Shown here piece by piece: positions 25,009 through 32,800 of a stretch of DNA of 41,776 nt (position 1 is its first letter; each line of letters starts with the position of its first letter). A program made the position numbers and the translations under genes. The notes beneath the pieces were generated by a model, which saw only the letters and a program-made list of their open reading frames with translations, had not been told where the DNA came from and did not search any database. The stretch is from Rhodohalobacter halophilus. GTDB lineage: Bacteria > Bacteroidota > Rhodothermia > Balneolales > Balneolaceae. The DNA is taken from assembly GCF_001715195.1 (NCBI RefSeq), contig NZ_MDWE01000021.1:1-41776 (forward strand). The letters run 5' to 3'.

Positions 25009-26010
25009 ATGATTAATGTAATTCAAATAGGAATCGGGGCTCTCGGAAAACAGGTTCTGCAGTATCTTGCTGACAGAGAAGGAATAAACGTTGTTGGCCT
25101 GGTTGACCTGAACCCGGAAATGGTTGGAAAGAGTATTGGAGATATTGCCGACACAAAAAACTCCGGAGTAACCGTTCAAAAATCGCTGGCTGATGCGATC
25201 AACAATGCACCCGAAAAACCTGAAGTTGCCGTTTTAACTACGGTCTCTTCTATTGAAAAGCTTGTCGGCCAGGTTGAGGGCGTTGCCAAAGCAGGTCTTC
25301 ATGTTGTTTCTACATGTGAAGAACTCACATTCCCATGGGAACAGCACCCGGAAGCAGCTCAAAAAATTGACGATATTTGCAAGATGAACAGTGTTACCTG
25401 CCTGGGAACCGGTGTAAATCCCGGCTTCTTGATGGACTACCTGCCCTCAGCTTTCACCTCCGTTTGCCAGCGTGTGGATTCCGTTACCGTAGAGCGCGTT
25501 CAGGATGCTTCGGTTCGCCGGATTCCTTTTCAACAGAAGATTGGAGCTGCTCTGACTCACGATGAATTTCAGGCTAAAAAAGAGGACGGGAGCCTGCGTC
25601 ATGTAGGACTACCGGAATCCGTTGATTTGATTGCACATGCCATGGGCTGGAATTTAGACGAAAACCGGGAAACTCTTGAGCCGGTAATAGCTAAAGAGAA
25701 AATCACCAATGGATACAAGCCGATTGAAAAAGGAAATCCCGCCGGTGTTGAACAGGTTGGTTCCGGTTTTGTAAACGGTGATGAGAAGATCAAACTGGTT
25801 TTCCGTGCGGCTGTGGGTGAGGAGAAATCCTACGACCGTATTACGATTAAAGGATTGCCAAACATCACAACCGAAATTGATGGCGGTCTGAACGGTGATG
25901 TGGCCACCTGTGCCATTACGGTTAATGCGGTTCGATCCGTTACCGGATCTACACCCGGTCTCAAAACCATGCTGGACGTTCCCGTTCCGGCCTATTTTTC
26001 GAAGGTTTAA
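25009..26010 (+). CDS. NAD(P)-dependent dehydrogenase, diaminopentanoate dehydrogenase/DapB-like
   Basis: 333 residues starting VIQIGIGALGKQVLQYLADR, a Rossmann dinucleotide loop, then VVGLVDLNPEMVGKSIGDI, as in dihydrodipicolinate-reductase-like proteins. The central region VVSTCEELTFPWEQHPEAAQ and LGTGVNPGFLMDYLPSAF matches the 2,4-diaminopentanoate dehydrogenase-like family, often labelled dihydrodipicolinate reductase. True DapB is shorter (about 270 residues) and lacks this C-terminal layout, so a lysine-biosynthesis role is doubtful. It probably oxidises or reductively aminates an amino acid or diamine. Upstream is 259 bp of AT-rich DNA without a gene; a strong terminator follows. Confidence 0.8.
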   Translation: MINVIQIGIGALGKQVLQYLADREGINVVGLVDLNPEMVGKSIGDIADTKNSGVTVQKSLADAINNAPEKPEVAVLTTVSSIEKLVGQVEGVAKAGLHVVSTCEELTFPWEQHPEAAQKIDDICKMNSVTCLGTGVNPGFLMDYLPSAFTSVCQRVDSVTVERVQDASVRRIPFQQKIGAALTHDEFQAKKEDGSLRHVGLPESVDLIAHAMGWNLDENRETLEPVIAKEKITNGYKPIEKGNPAGVEQVGSGFVNGDEKIKLVFRAAVGEEKSYDRITIKGLPNITTEIDGGLNGDVATCAITVNAVRSVTGSTPGLKTMLDVPVPAYFSKV

Positions 26011-26019
26011 ACAGATTCC

Positions 26020-26056
26020 CCGTCAGACCGCTACCCGCGGTCAGACGGATATTTAT
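26020..26056 (+). terminator. Rho-independent terminator
   Basis: CCGTC-A-GACCGC (26020-26031) pairs with GCGGTC-A-GACGG (26037-26048), an 11-bp stem with one A-A mismatch and a 5-nt loop, followed by an A/T-rich tail. It lies 10 bp after the dehydrogenase stop and may also serve the convergent DUF4159 gene. Confidence 0.85.
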
Positions 26057-26099
26057 TACTCAACATCACGACTCAATACTAATATCTCATATCTAAAAA

Positions 26100-26777
26100 T
26101 CAAGGATTTGTAAACACATACGTCAGCACGTTCGCACCAAACTGCAGTGCTGCTTGGTTTATCTCTTCCGGATTATCGTGTTCATCATACGCCCAGCCAT
26201 CACTTGGATTGGATTCATAGGTGTAGAGCACAACCATTCGACCGTTTCGAAACAGTGCAAAAGCCTGGGCCGGTTTGCCGTCGTGCTCGTGAACTTTGGG
26301 GGGACGCCCGTCGGGAAAAGGATAGACAATGCTGTAAATCGGGTGATTGGCAGGGAGTTCGATCAACTCGTCATCGGGAAAGATTCGGTTCAGCAGCGGA
26401 CGCACATACTGATCCATGCCATAGTCGTCATCCACCATCAAAAAACCTCCATTCTCCAGGTAGTTCCGGAGGTTTTCCATCTCGGAGTTGTTCAGTGAAA
26501 TATTTCCATGTCCGGTAGCAAACAAAAGCGGATAATTGAAAATATCGCGGCTGCCGATCTGCACATCATCATACCTCCCGGATAGTCGAATCGGAAGGTT
26601 CTGATTTGCAAAATCAATCAGGTTGGTCAGCGCGGTTGGAGAGCTGTACCAGTCGCCACCCCCCTGATATTGAACACGGGCAACTTTAAAAGCGTCTTCA
26701 GCCTGTCGAGCATCAGTCTCGAATGGCACAATGAACAGAAATAAAAAAATTACTGCAAGTACTCTATACAATATCAT
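26100..26777 (-). CDS. DUF4159-domain exported protein
   Basis: 225 residues with a signal peptide (MILYRVLAVIFLFLFIVPF, cleaved near DARQA). The body matches the DUF4159 family pattern: VARVQYQGGGDWYSSPTAL, the glutamine-amidotransferase-like strand FNYPLLFATGHGNISLNNSE, ENLRNYLENGGFLMVDDDYG and SDGWAYDEHDNPEEINQAAL. The family is common in Bacteroidota and related phyla; its fold is thought to resemble a ThuA/class I amidotransferase, and its role is unknown. The gene is convergent with the dehydrogenase and divergent from the fluoride channel pair. It ends in TGA. Confidence 0.9.
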   Translation of the reverse strand: MILYRVLAVIFLFLFIVPFETDARQAEDAFKVARVQYQGGGDWYSSPTALTNLIDFANQNLPIRLSGRYDDVQIGSRDIFNYPLLFATGHGNISLNNSEMENLRNYLENGGFLMVDDDYGMDQYVRPLLNRIFPDDELIELPANHPIYSIVYPFPDGRPPKVHEHDGKPAQAFALFRNGRMVVLYTYESNPSDGWAYDEHDNPEEINQAALQFGANVLTYVFTNP

Positions 26778-26862
26778 CTCTGGATGTAACAGGGTTTAAA
26801 TTCAATCTTAAAATAGAAAACGGTAGTTTGATCCCAAACGTACAAATAGAATCATCAGCACA

Positions 26863-27252
26863 TTGTTAGACTTTTTCTTTATCGCAGTGGGTGGAGCCGT
26901 AGGTGCTTGCCTTCGATACCTGACATCAATCGCCTCAATACCCATCAACAAGCACACCTCATTCATTACCGGAACCGTTTTCGCCAACTCGTTTGGGTGT
27001 CTTTTTTCGGGCGCATTCGCAGCAGTAATATCGGTATCCAGCCCGTTCAGTAATGAGGTCGCAATGATGCTCTCAATAGGTGTTCTTGGTTCCTATACCA
27101 CCTTCTCAACATTTTCTCTTGAGGTTTTTCAGCGTCTCGACGGGTCAACGCGAGAATTGGCTTTCTATCTGTTTATGCAGTTGGTTGTCGCCATAAGCCT
27201 TGTGTTTGCCGGTTATTCTTTTACTCTTCATTGGATAGGAGGCGCAGCTTGA
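26863..27252 (+). CDS. crcB: Fluoride channel subunit FluC/CrcB, first copy
   Basis: 129 residues with four membrane helices. The Fluc signature is clear: FFIAVGGAVGACLRYLTS, GTVFANSFGCLFSGAF (pore Asn) and GVLGSYTTFSTFSLEVFQRL with the Phe-box and Na+-site region. Fluc channels export fluoride passively. The only usable start is TTG at 26863, since an in-frame TAG lies upstream. No fluoride riboswitch was recognised in the 85-bp leader. The TGA stop overlaps the start of the second copy by 4 bp, so the two are translationally coupled and probably form one heteromeric channel. Confidence 0.93.
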   Translation: MLDFFFIAVGGAVGACLRYLTSIASIPINKHTSFITGTVFANSFGCLFSGAFAAVISVSSPFSNEVAMMLSIGVLGSYTTFSTFSLEVFQRLDGSTRELAFYLFMQLVVAISLVFAGYSFTLHWIGGAA

Positions 27253-27629
27253 TTCGCCCGGAATTAAAATCTTTTGGGTGGGTAGCTCTTGGAGGAGCCA
27301 TCGGTGCAGTGTTCCGTCATGCCGCAAATCTCGGATTTGACGCTCTACTTCCCAACGCCGAGCTCTTCACAGTCACTTCATTTGTGAATATTCTGGGAAG
27401 TTTTTTAATGGGCTATTTCATCACCCGGATAGCTTCTAAAAATCAATCCAAAGAAAAAAGGCTGTTTTTATTGACCGGCCTGCTCGGAAGTTTTACGACC
27501 TACTCGGGATTTGGACTTGAAGCGATGGCGCTTTTCGGTCAGTCTCCGCTTATTTTTTCGGCCTACATCTTTAGCCAGCTCTTTATGGGGATCCTTGCCC
27601 TCGTAATAGGCGTGAAATTAGCTAAATAA
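27249..27629 (+). CDS. crcB: Fluoride channel subunit FluC/CrcB, second copy
   Basis: About 126 residues, four membrane helices, with GWVALGGAIGAVFRHAANLG, TSFVNILGSFLMGYF (pore Asn) and LLGSFTTYSGFGLEAM. The last motif departs from the usual TTFSTFSLE: the second Phe/Thr positions are changed, which suggests specialisation of the two subunits. The TTG at 27249 is preferred because a perfect AGGAGG lies at 27237-27242, 6 bp upstream, and because TTGA overlaps the first copy's stop; a TTG at 27231 is also in frame. One of the few strong Shine-Dalgarno sites in the window. Confidence 0.93.
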   Translation: MIRPELKSFGWVALGGAIGAVFRHAANLGFDALLPNAELFTVTSFVNILGSFLMGYFITRIASKNQSKEKRLFLLTGLLGSFTTYSGFGLEAMALFGQSPLIFSAYIFSQLFMGILALVIGVKLAK

Positions 27630-27680
27630 TTCGCAATTTCATTTATATTGAGTGAATCTGATAACTAAATCATCAAGTCT

Positions 27681-29666
27681 ATGAAACTGAAAAAAATCTC
27701 CATTCTACTGCTTCTTGCTGTGTTTGCAGCTGCTCTTTCACCCGTGCAGACCAACGCACAGGGACTTACCGCAGAAGATGTTGTTAAACTGGAATCCGTC
27801 GGCTCTGTAGCCATGAGTCCGGATGGGAATCATGTGGCTTACACGCTCAGCGTTCCGCGTACTGAAGATGACGATGTAGGCCGAAATTTTTCCGAACTCT
27901 ACATCATTCCGGCTGACGGAGGCAACGCCATCAATGTCATTGAAAAACCAAACGGAGCCGGCTCACCCCAATGGGGACCTGATGGTCGGCTCTATTTCAC
28001 TTCCAGAATTTCTGATCATCACAGCCAGACACAGGTTTACTCTGTGAATCGATCCGGAGATGATCTTCAAAAACATACCGATGCCATTAACGGAATCTCA
28101 TCATACCAATGGACAGAGGACGGGTCTACAATTGCCTATACATCTTTAGATCCCGTTTCTGATGAACGAAAGGAGATGGAAGAGAGAGGCTTTGACATGA
28201 TTGTGGCCGGAGAAAATATCCGTTATATGGGACTTTATGTACAGACCCGAAACGGCAATGCCACCCGAATTACGCCTGACGGACTCTACGTTTACGATTT
28301 CTCTTGGGCACCCAGTGGTGAACAGCTTGCGGTTAGAGTGAGCGAAAAAACCGGAGCAGACGCCGAGCAGATGTATACCCGCTATTCGGTGATCAATCGC
28401 GATGGATCAGGAATGAGAGATCTGATGGATCAGCCCATGAAGAAAACATCCATAAGCTGGTCGCCCGACGGAACAAAGCTGGCTGTGATTGCCGGTAAAG
28501 TGTACAGCGATCCACTTCCGCAGCGACTTTGGGTTCTCAATGCAGATGGCAGCGGCAACCGCGACCTGACACCAGACAACTGGGAAGGAACTATTGAGTG
28601 GGCCGGCTGGCAGGACAATCGAACCCTTTTCTTTACCGCAGTTGAACGATCTGTCACCACACTGAACTCGTTGCGTATTGACCGGGAAGGTATCACCCGA
28701 ATTCTCGGAGGTGGCGATGAAATATTCAGAGGTATTAGTTTAAATGAGCGCAAAAACGCATTTGCAGCATCTGTTAACACGAAATTTCACCCGAATGAAG
28801 TTTTTGTCGTAAACAACCTGCGGCGGCCCAATTTTGAAAGGATTACACATCATAACGATTGGTTAGCCGATAAGGTTTTTGGCGAGCAAACGTCCATCAC
28901 ATGGCCTGGAGCCGATGATCTCGAAATTGAAGGAGTTTTGGTGAAACCGGTTAATTACCGGGAAGGAACCCGATACCCGATGGTTATTCTGCCACACGGC
29001 GGCCCTGAGGGAGTCAGCCTTAATGGATGGATTACCAGAGCTCTCTATCCCGCACAGGTTCTGGCCAATGAAGGTTATGTTGTATTTGAACCGAACTACA
29101 GAGGAAGTGGTGGACGTGGAACAGCGTTTGCCTCAGCTAACCATCGTGATCTTGGCGGAAAAGAGTTTGAGGATGTACTTCTCGGGATTGATCATTTGGA
29201 TGAAATGGGATTAATCGATCCCGAACGTGTTGGAATGTCGGGGACTTCCTATGGAGGGTACTTCTCAGCCTGGGCTGCCACCCGGTTTAGTGACCGGTTT
29301 GCGGCAACCATCACGTTTGCCGGCCTCTCCAACTGGATCTCCTTCATGGGTACCACTGATATCCCGCATGAGATGAGTGTGGTTCATTGGGATCTCTACT
29401 GGTTCGACAATCCCGGCCAAAACTGGGAGCGATCGCCGGTAGCCTGGCTCAACCATGCCGATACACCGATGCTTGTAGCACACGGCCTGGCCGATGACCG
29501 CGTTCATCCCGAGCAATCCATACAACTTCACCAGTTTCTGGAGATGAAGGAGATTCCAACCGGTTTGGTGCTCTATCCGCGAGAACCCCACGGACTGACC
29601 GAACGAGCCCATCAGCTCGATTTTATGGATCGGGTTTTAAGCTGGTTCAATCACTACTTGAAATAA
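27681..29666 (+). CDS. Secreted S9-family (acylaminoacyl/dipeptidyl) peptidase
   Basis: 661 residues. A signal peptide (KKISILLLLAVFAAALSPV, cleaved after TNAQ) precedes a WD40-like beta-propeller with repeated units such as GSVAMSPDGNHVAYTLS, APSGEQLAVRVSE and SWSPDGTKLAVIAG. The alpha/beta-hydrolase domain follows from about residue 400: PMVILPHGGPEG (oxyanion region), VGMSGTSYGGYFS with nucleophile near Ser523, HGLADDRVHPEQS (Asp) and REPHGLTERAH (His). It hydrolyses oligopeptides or acylated amino acids in the periplasm, probably for peptide scavenging. ATG start; the response regulator gene begins 30 bp later. Confidence 0.94.
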   Translation: MKLKKISILLLLAVFAAALSPVQTNAQGLTAEDVVKLESVGSVAMSPDGNHVAYTLSVPRTEDDDVGRNFSELYIIPADGGNAINVIEKPNGAGSPQWGPDGRLYFTSRISDHHSQTQVYSVNRSGDDLQKHTDAINGISSYQWTEDGSTIAYTSLDPVSDERKEMEERGFDMIVAGENIRYMGLYVQTRNGNATRITPDGLYVYDFSWAPSGEQLAVRVSEKTGADAEQMYTRYSVINRDGSGMRDLMDQPMKKTSISWSPDGTKLAVIAGKVYSDPLPQRLWVLNADGSGNRDLTPDNWEGTIEWAGWQDNRTLFFTAVERSVTTLNSLRIDREGITRILGGGDEIFRGISLNERKNAFAASVNTKFHPNEVFVVNNLRRPNFERITHHNDWLADKVFGEQTSITWPGADDLEIEGVLVKPVNYREGTRYPMVILPHGGPEGVSLNGWITRALYPAQVLANEGYVVFEPNYRGSGGRGTAFASANHRDLGGKEFEDVLLGIDHLDEMGLIDPERVGMSGTSYGGYFSAWAATRFSDRFAATITFAGLSNWISFMGTTDIPHEMSVVHWDLYWFDNPGQNWERSPVAWLNHADTPMLVAHGLADDRVHPEQSIQLHQFLEMKEIPTGLVLYPREPHGLTERAHQLDFMDRVLSWFNHYLK

Positions 29667-29696
29667 CAGGCATCATTCACAAACAGGTATGATTTC

Positions 29697-30056
29697 ATGA
29701 GAAAGGATGATGACTCCGGTTTAATTCTTGCCGTAGATGATCACCGTATGAACCTGCTGGCGCTAAAGGGAATCTTAACAAATGCAGGATATGGATTCCT
29801 TGAAGCCTCTTCAGGCGAGGAGGCCATCGCCAAAGTAAAAAAACATCATCCGGATCTCATTCTTATGGATATCAACATGGATGGCATGGACGGTTACCAC
29901 ACCACTCTTGCCATCCATGATATTCCGGGTCACGAATCCACGCCCGTGCTCTTTCTTTCAGGATCAACCGAAGAGGACGATATTGTAAGATGTTTTACGA
30001 GCGGTGGCGTAGACTACGTATCCAAGCCTGTTCGCAAGTATGAGCTTCTGGCTTGA
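29697..30056 (+). CDS. Receiver domain, N-terminal part of a TGA-interrupted receiver-cyclase gene
   Basis: 119 residues forming a complete CheY-like receiver: ILAVDDHRMNLLALKG, DLILMDINMDGMDGYHTT with the phospho-acceptor Asp, VLFLSGS (Ser/Thr) and YVSKPVRKYELLA with the conserved Lys. The frame stops at TGA 30054-30056, and the same frame continues into IETHLDIQNLQQKLINEQQ and the cyclase domain. Receivers of this type usually read ELLARIETHL here, so the TGA most simply replaces an Arg codon (CGA or AGA). The free receiver could still be made; without readthrough it is separated from its output domain. Confidence 0.85.
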   Translation: MRKDDDSGLILAVDDHRMNLLALKGILTNAGYGFLEASSGEEAIAKVKKHHPDLILMDINMDGMDGYHTTLAIHDIPGHESTPVLFLSGSTEEDDIVRCFTSGGVDYVSKPVRKYELLA

Positions 30057-30155
30057 ATTGAGACCCATTTAGACATTCAAAATCTGCAGCAAAAGCTGAT
30101 CAACGAACAGCAGAAAACCAATGCAATTGCTGAAAATACGCTGCCCGCGAATCTT

Positions 30156-30794
30156 TTGGGGCAGATTAAAAATGGTGTGCTGCCTGAGCCTAAATTTCAT
30201 GAGGATGTCACCGTACTTTTTACAGATTTTGAGAACTTCTCAACCCTGACCCGAAAACTCGGTGCTTCTGAAATGCTACATCATCTAAAAGTTTTGTTTT
30301 ATGCGTTTGATGAGATTTTTGCGTCCTACCGGCTGGAGCGCATTAAAACCATAGGAGACGGATACCTGGCGATTGCCGGTATTCACAGCCCCAAAGAGCT
30401 CTCTTGCCTGAGGGTGGCTGCAGCCGTGTTCAAATTGAATGAGTTTCTCTCTTTCTATAATCAGATGATCGGTGCCGAAATTTGGAATTTAAAAGCGGGT
30501 GCTCATAAAGGGGCAGTAATTTCAGGTGTGATCGGATATCAAAAAATTGCTTTCGATATTTGGGGAGAGGCCGTCAATTTAACAAGCAGGATCGTCAACA
30601 CACCTTCACCCGGGCAACTCTGCGTAACCGAGGATGTGTTTGATATGATTCAGAGCTATGTTGATAGCTTTGAAAAACGAGAGGAGATGTTAGACGGTGT
30701 GGGAATGCGCGAACTCTATTTTATCAGCTCATTAAAAAGCAGCCTGCCGGAAGAGATTATCGATTACAATAAAAAATCGACTTTCAAACCATAA
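30156..30794 (+). CDS. Class III adenylate cyclase domain, C-terminal part of the interrupted gene
   Basis: Open in the same frame as the receiver from 30057, with a coiled-coil-like linker; the first plausible independent start is TTG at 30156. Class III cyclase residues are all visible: metal Asp in VTVLFTDFENFSTL, Lys and the second metal Asp in IKTIGDGYLAIAG, DIWGEAVNLTSR with Asp of the adenine site and the Asn/Arg pair that stabilise the transition state. Lys plus Asp favours ATP over GTP, so the product is probably cAMP. The intact ancestor would be a 365-residue receiver-cyclase switched by phosphorylation. The catalytic part shows no decay, so the interruption is recent, tolerated or bypassed. 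Confidence 0.85.
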   Translation: MGQIKNGVLPEPKFHEDVTVLFTDFENFSTLTRKLGASEMLHHLKVLFYAFDEIFASYRLERIKTIGDGYLAIAGIHSPKELSCLRVAAAVFKLNEFLSFYNQMIGAEIWNLKAGAHKGAVISGVIGYQKIAFDIWGEAVNLTSRIVNTPSPGQLCVTEDVFDMIQSYVDSFEKREEMLDGVGMRELYFISSLKSSLPEEIIDYNKKSTFKP

Positions 30795-30848
30795 TGGAGA
30801 GTGCCGACAAAAAAGATGATTTCATCCTCAAGATTTTTGGAGAGAGAT

Positions 30849-30914
30849 AAAACGGGAATAAATATGATTGATTCTTGAGATTTATATAAATGACAAAGAA
30901 TCGTATCCCGTTTT
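30849..30914. repeat. Nested inverted repeat / possible terminator
   Basis: AAAACGGGA (30849-30857) pairs with TCCCGTTTT (30906-30914). Inside, GATTCTT (30870-30876) pairs with AAGAATC (30896-30902), and the centre ATTTATATAAAT (30880-30891) is itself a palindrome. The A-run/T-run flanks suit a two-way terminator for the cyclase gene. Nothing else is seen in the 230-bp gap 30795-31025 apart from possible promoter boxes. Confidence 0.65.
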
Positions 30915-30955
30915 CACATCACAATAACTTTTTACAACTTCCACAATGATTGGAA

Positions 30956-30988
30956 TTGACAATCATACGCTAAAAATTTAAATATAAT
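30956..30988 (+). promoter_or_regulatory. Possible promoter for the Vgb-like gene
   Basis: TTGACA at 30956-30961 and TATAAT at 30983-30988 match sigma-70 boxes but are 21 bp apart, longer than the normal 17. A second AT-rich hexamer at 30978 would give 16 bp. The ATG is at 31026. Tentative. Confidence 0.3.
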
Positions 30989-31025
30989 TCTGATTTTCAC
31001 TTCAGTTAATTAAACAATCAAACCT

Positions 31026-32042
31026 ATGAAATCGACACTATCTCTGCTATTTATCTTTTTGTTTTCAGGATGTGCAAATCAAGAAACTGAACAGGCTGAA
31101 TCAACAGCACCTGTTGAAGTCATTGCCTCTGTTGAAGAGTGGGATGTGCCGTTTGATGACACCCGGTCCCGCGATCCCTATGTTGCCCCTGATGGAACCG
31201 TATTCTTTGCCGGGCAGCGGGCTCACTATGTTGGCCACTTCAAGCCGGAAACCGAGGAGTTTCGCGAGCTTCCGCTTGAAGATGGAGCAGGTCCACATAC
31301 GGTTGTTGTAGCCGATGACGGTACTGTTTGGTACGCCGGAAACCGGGCACGCCACATCGGTAAAATGGATCCGGAAACCGGAGAAATTACCAAATATATG
31401 ATGGATGATGATTACGCCCGTGATCCACACACCTTTGCTTTCGACAAGGATGGAAATATCTGGTTCACGGCTCAAGGTGGGAACGGTGTTGGACATTTCA
31501 ACGTAGAAACCGGAGAGGCGAAGGTAATTCCGGTCCCGACAGAACGAGCTCGTCCATATGGAATTCGTATGGCACCCGATCGTGAAACACCATGGATTGC
31601 ACTTTTTGGCACGAATAAACTCGCTACCGTAAACCCTGAAACGATGGAGCTTACAGAAATAGAACTTCCGCGGGAAGAGATCAGACCCCGCCGGCTGGAT
31701 GTTACTTCTGACGGAAATGTGTGGTATGGCGATTACGCTTCAGGGTACATTGGCCGATACAACCCAGAAGACGGTTCTGTTGAGGAGTGGGAGATGCCCG
31801 ACGGCGAAGAGTCGCGGCCCTATGCTGTCCTGAAAGATCACAGAGACCGAATTTGGTTCTCTGCCAGCGGCCTCAGCCCAAATAAACTGGTCGCATTTGA
31901 CCCCGCAACCGAAGAGTTTGTTGCATCCCAGGTAATTGAATCCGGTGAGGGCTCGATCCGGCATATGGACTTTGATGAACGAACCAACTCTATGTGGTTT
32001 GGAACCGATACCGGACACATTGGGCGAATTGTCGTCAACTAA
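31026..32042 (+). CDS. Lipoprotein with virginiamycin B lyase-like (Vgb) beta-propeller
   Basis: 338 residues beginning MKSTLSLLFIFLFSGCANQE, a lipoprotein signal with lipidated Cys16. The mature part consists of repeated blades of the form D-G-x-V/I-W-F/Y-x-x and G-x-I/V-x-x-x-D/N-P-E-T-G, for example DGTVWYAGNRARHIGKMDPE, DGNIWFTAQGGNGVGHFNVE and DGNVWYGDYASGYIGRYNPE, about seven in all. This is the Vgb/streptogramin-lyase-like propeller fold. Most such chromosomal proteins are not antibiotic lyases, and the lyase His residues could not be assigned, so no resistance role is claimed. A strong terminator follows. Confidence 0.88.
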   Translation: MKSTLSLLFIFLFSGCANQETEQAESTAPVEVIASVEEWDVPFDDTRSRDPYVAPDGTVFFAGQRAHYVGHFKPETEEFRELPLEDGAGPHTVVVADDGTVWYAGNRARHIGKMDPETGEITKYMMDDDYARDPHTFAFDKDGNIWFTAQGGNGVGHFNVETGEAKVIPVPTERARPYGIRMAPDRETPWIALFGTNKLATVNPETMELTEIELPREEIRPRRLDVTSDGNVWYGDYASGYIGRYNPEDGSVEEWEMPDGEESRPYAVLKDHRDRIWFSASGLSPNKLVAFDPATEEFVASQVIESGEGSIRHMDFDERTNSMWFGTDTGHIGRIVVN

Positions 32043-32060
32043 TCTTCATTCAGTATATTC

Positions 32061-32094
32061 AGAGCACATTCAAAAAATTGAATGTGCTCTTTCT
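32061..32094 (+). terminator. Rho-independent terminator
   Basis: AGAGCACATTCAA (32061-32073) pairs perfectly with TTGAATGTGCTCT (32078-32090), a 13-bp stem with a 4-nt A loop, followed by TTCT. It lies 18 bp after the propeller lipoprotein stop. Confidence 0.92.
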
Positions 32095-32121
32095 ATTTCC
32101 GGCTGATAAACCCGTAATTCC

Positions 32122-32712
32122 ATGCAAAAAATCCTTAAACTCCTCACAATTATTACTGCGCCTTTCATCATCGGTTTATCTATATCGGAAAAAGAGCCCT
32201 CATTTAATGATCTATCTCACTTCACTCCAAACCCGGAACATCTGGACGGTAGATTTACAGGAGGATTCGGAGAAGAAACCTGCCGTTCGTGCCATTTTGA
32301 TTACGATCTGAATATGGATGGCGGCAGTTTGAAAATAGAAGGATTAGACGACACCTATCAAGCAGGCAAATCATATGAGGTGACAGTCTCTCTTCAGGCC
32401 GAACAGCTGGAAGTAGGGGGATTCCAACTCACAACCCGGTTTGAAAACGGTTCACAAGCGGGAGAAATTAACTGGAATAGTGATCGTCTGATGTTCACAC
32501 CTTCAATATCTGATGGAGTAAAATATCTACAGCATTCAGCAGAAGGAACCTCACCAACCGGCAACCGTGAGATCCATTGGGTATTTTCATGGACGGCTCC
32601 TTCATCCGGAAAACCGGTTGTGATCAACATTGCGGCAAACTCCGGAAATTATGATGACTCCTCATTTGGTGACTGGATCTATGTAACCGAGCTTACACTC
32701 AAGCCTGAATAG
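32122..32712 (+). CDS. Exported choice-of-anchor V (reelin-like) protein with CxxCH motif
   Basis: 196 residues with an N-terminal hydrophobic export segment (ILKLLTIITAPFIIGLSI). Then comes FTGGFGEETCRSCHFDYD, containing C-R-S-C-H at about residues 54-58, the covalent c-type haem attachment motif, and then a beta-sandwich (YEVTVSLQAEQLEVGGFQLT, REIHWVFSWTAPSSGKPVVI, NIAANSGNYDDSSFGDW). This order matches reelin/choice-of-anchor V proteins of FCB bacteria, where the N-terminal G-x-T-C-x-x-C-H is typical. Haem binding is likely from the motif but not proven. The function is unknown; it may have a surface or redox role. Confidence 0.82.
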   Translation: MQKILKLLTIITAPFIIGLSISEKEPSFNDLSHFTPNPEHLDGRFTGGFGEETCRSCHFDYDLNMDGGSLKIEGLDDTYQAGKSYEVTVSLQAEQLEVGGFQLTTRFENGSQAGEINWNSDRLMFTPSISDGVKYLQHSAEGTSPTGNREIHWVFSWTAPSSGKPVVINIAANSGNYDDSSFGDWIYVTELTLKPE

Positions 32713-32800
32713 TTGTGCGCACATGTTCTTTTAGAAAAACCAATTGTGTAATATTTTTGGATCATGTGGATTTTTAACTGATATTGCCTATTCTTACGTT

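Noticed and set aside
25009-26010. DapB (dihydrodipicolinate reductase of lysine synthesis)
   Set aside because: Length and C-terminal motifs fit the diaminopentanoate dehydrogenase-like family better than DapB.
26778-26862. Fluoride riboswitch before the FluC pair
   Set aside because: The 85-bp leader does not show the conserved pseudoknot elements of the crcB motif; its sequence is AT-rich without clear pairing.
12981-30056. A non-standard genetic code (TGA as Trp) or selenocysteine as the explanation of the in-frame TGA codons
   Set aside because: TGA ends many genes normally, the residues expected at the three sites differ, and no TGA replaces a catalytic or zinc-binding Cys. No SECIS-like hairpin was found directly downstream by eye.
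31026-32042. Streptogramin resistance (true Vgb lyase)
   Set aside because: The propeller fold is shared by many unrelated lipoproteins. The lyase active-site His residues could not be placed and there is no resistance context, so only the fold is claimed.
32714-32723. 10-bp palindrome TGTGCGCACA after the reelin-like gene
   Set aside because: Too short to stand out from chance and without flanking T-run or second copy.
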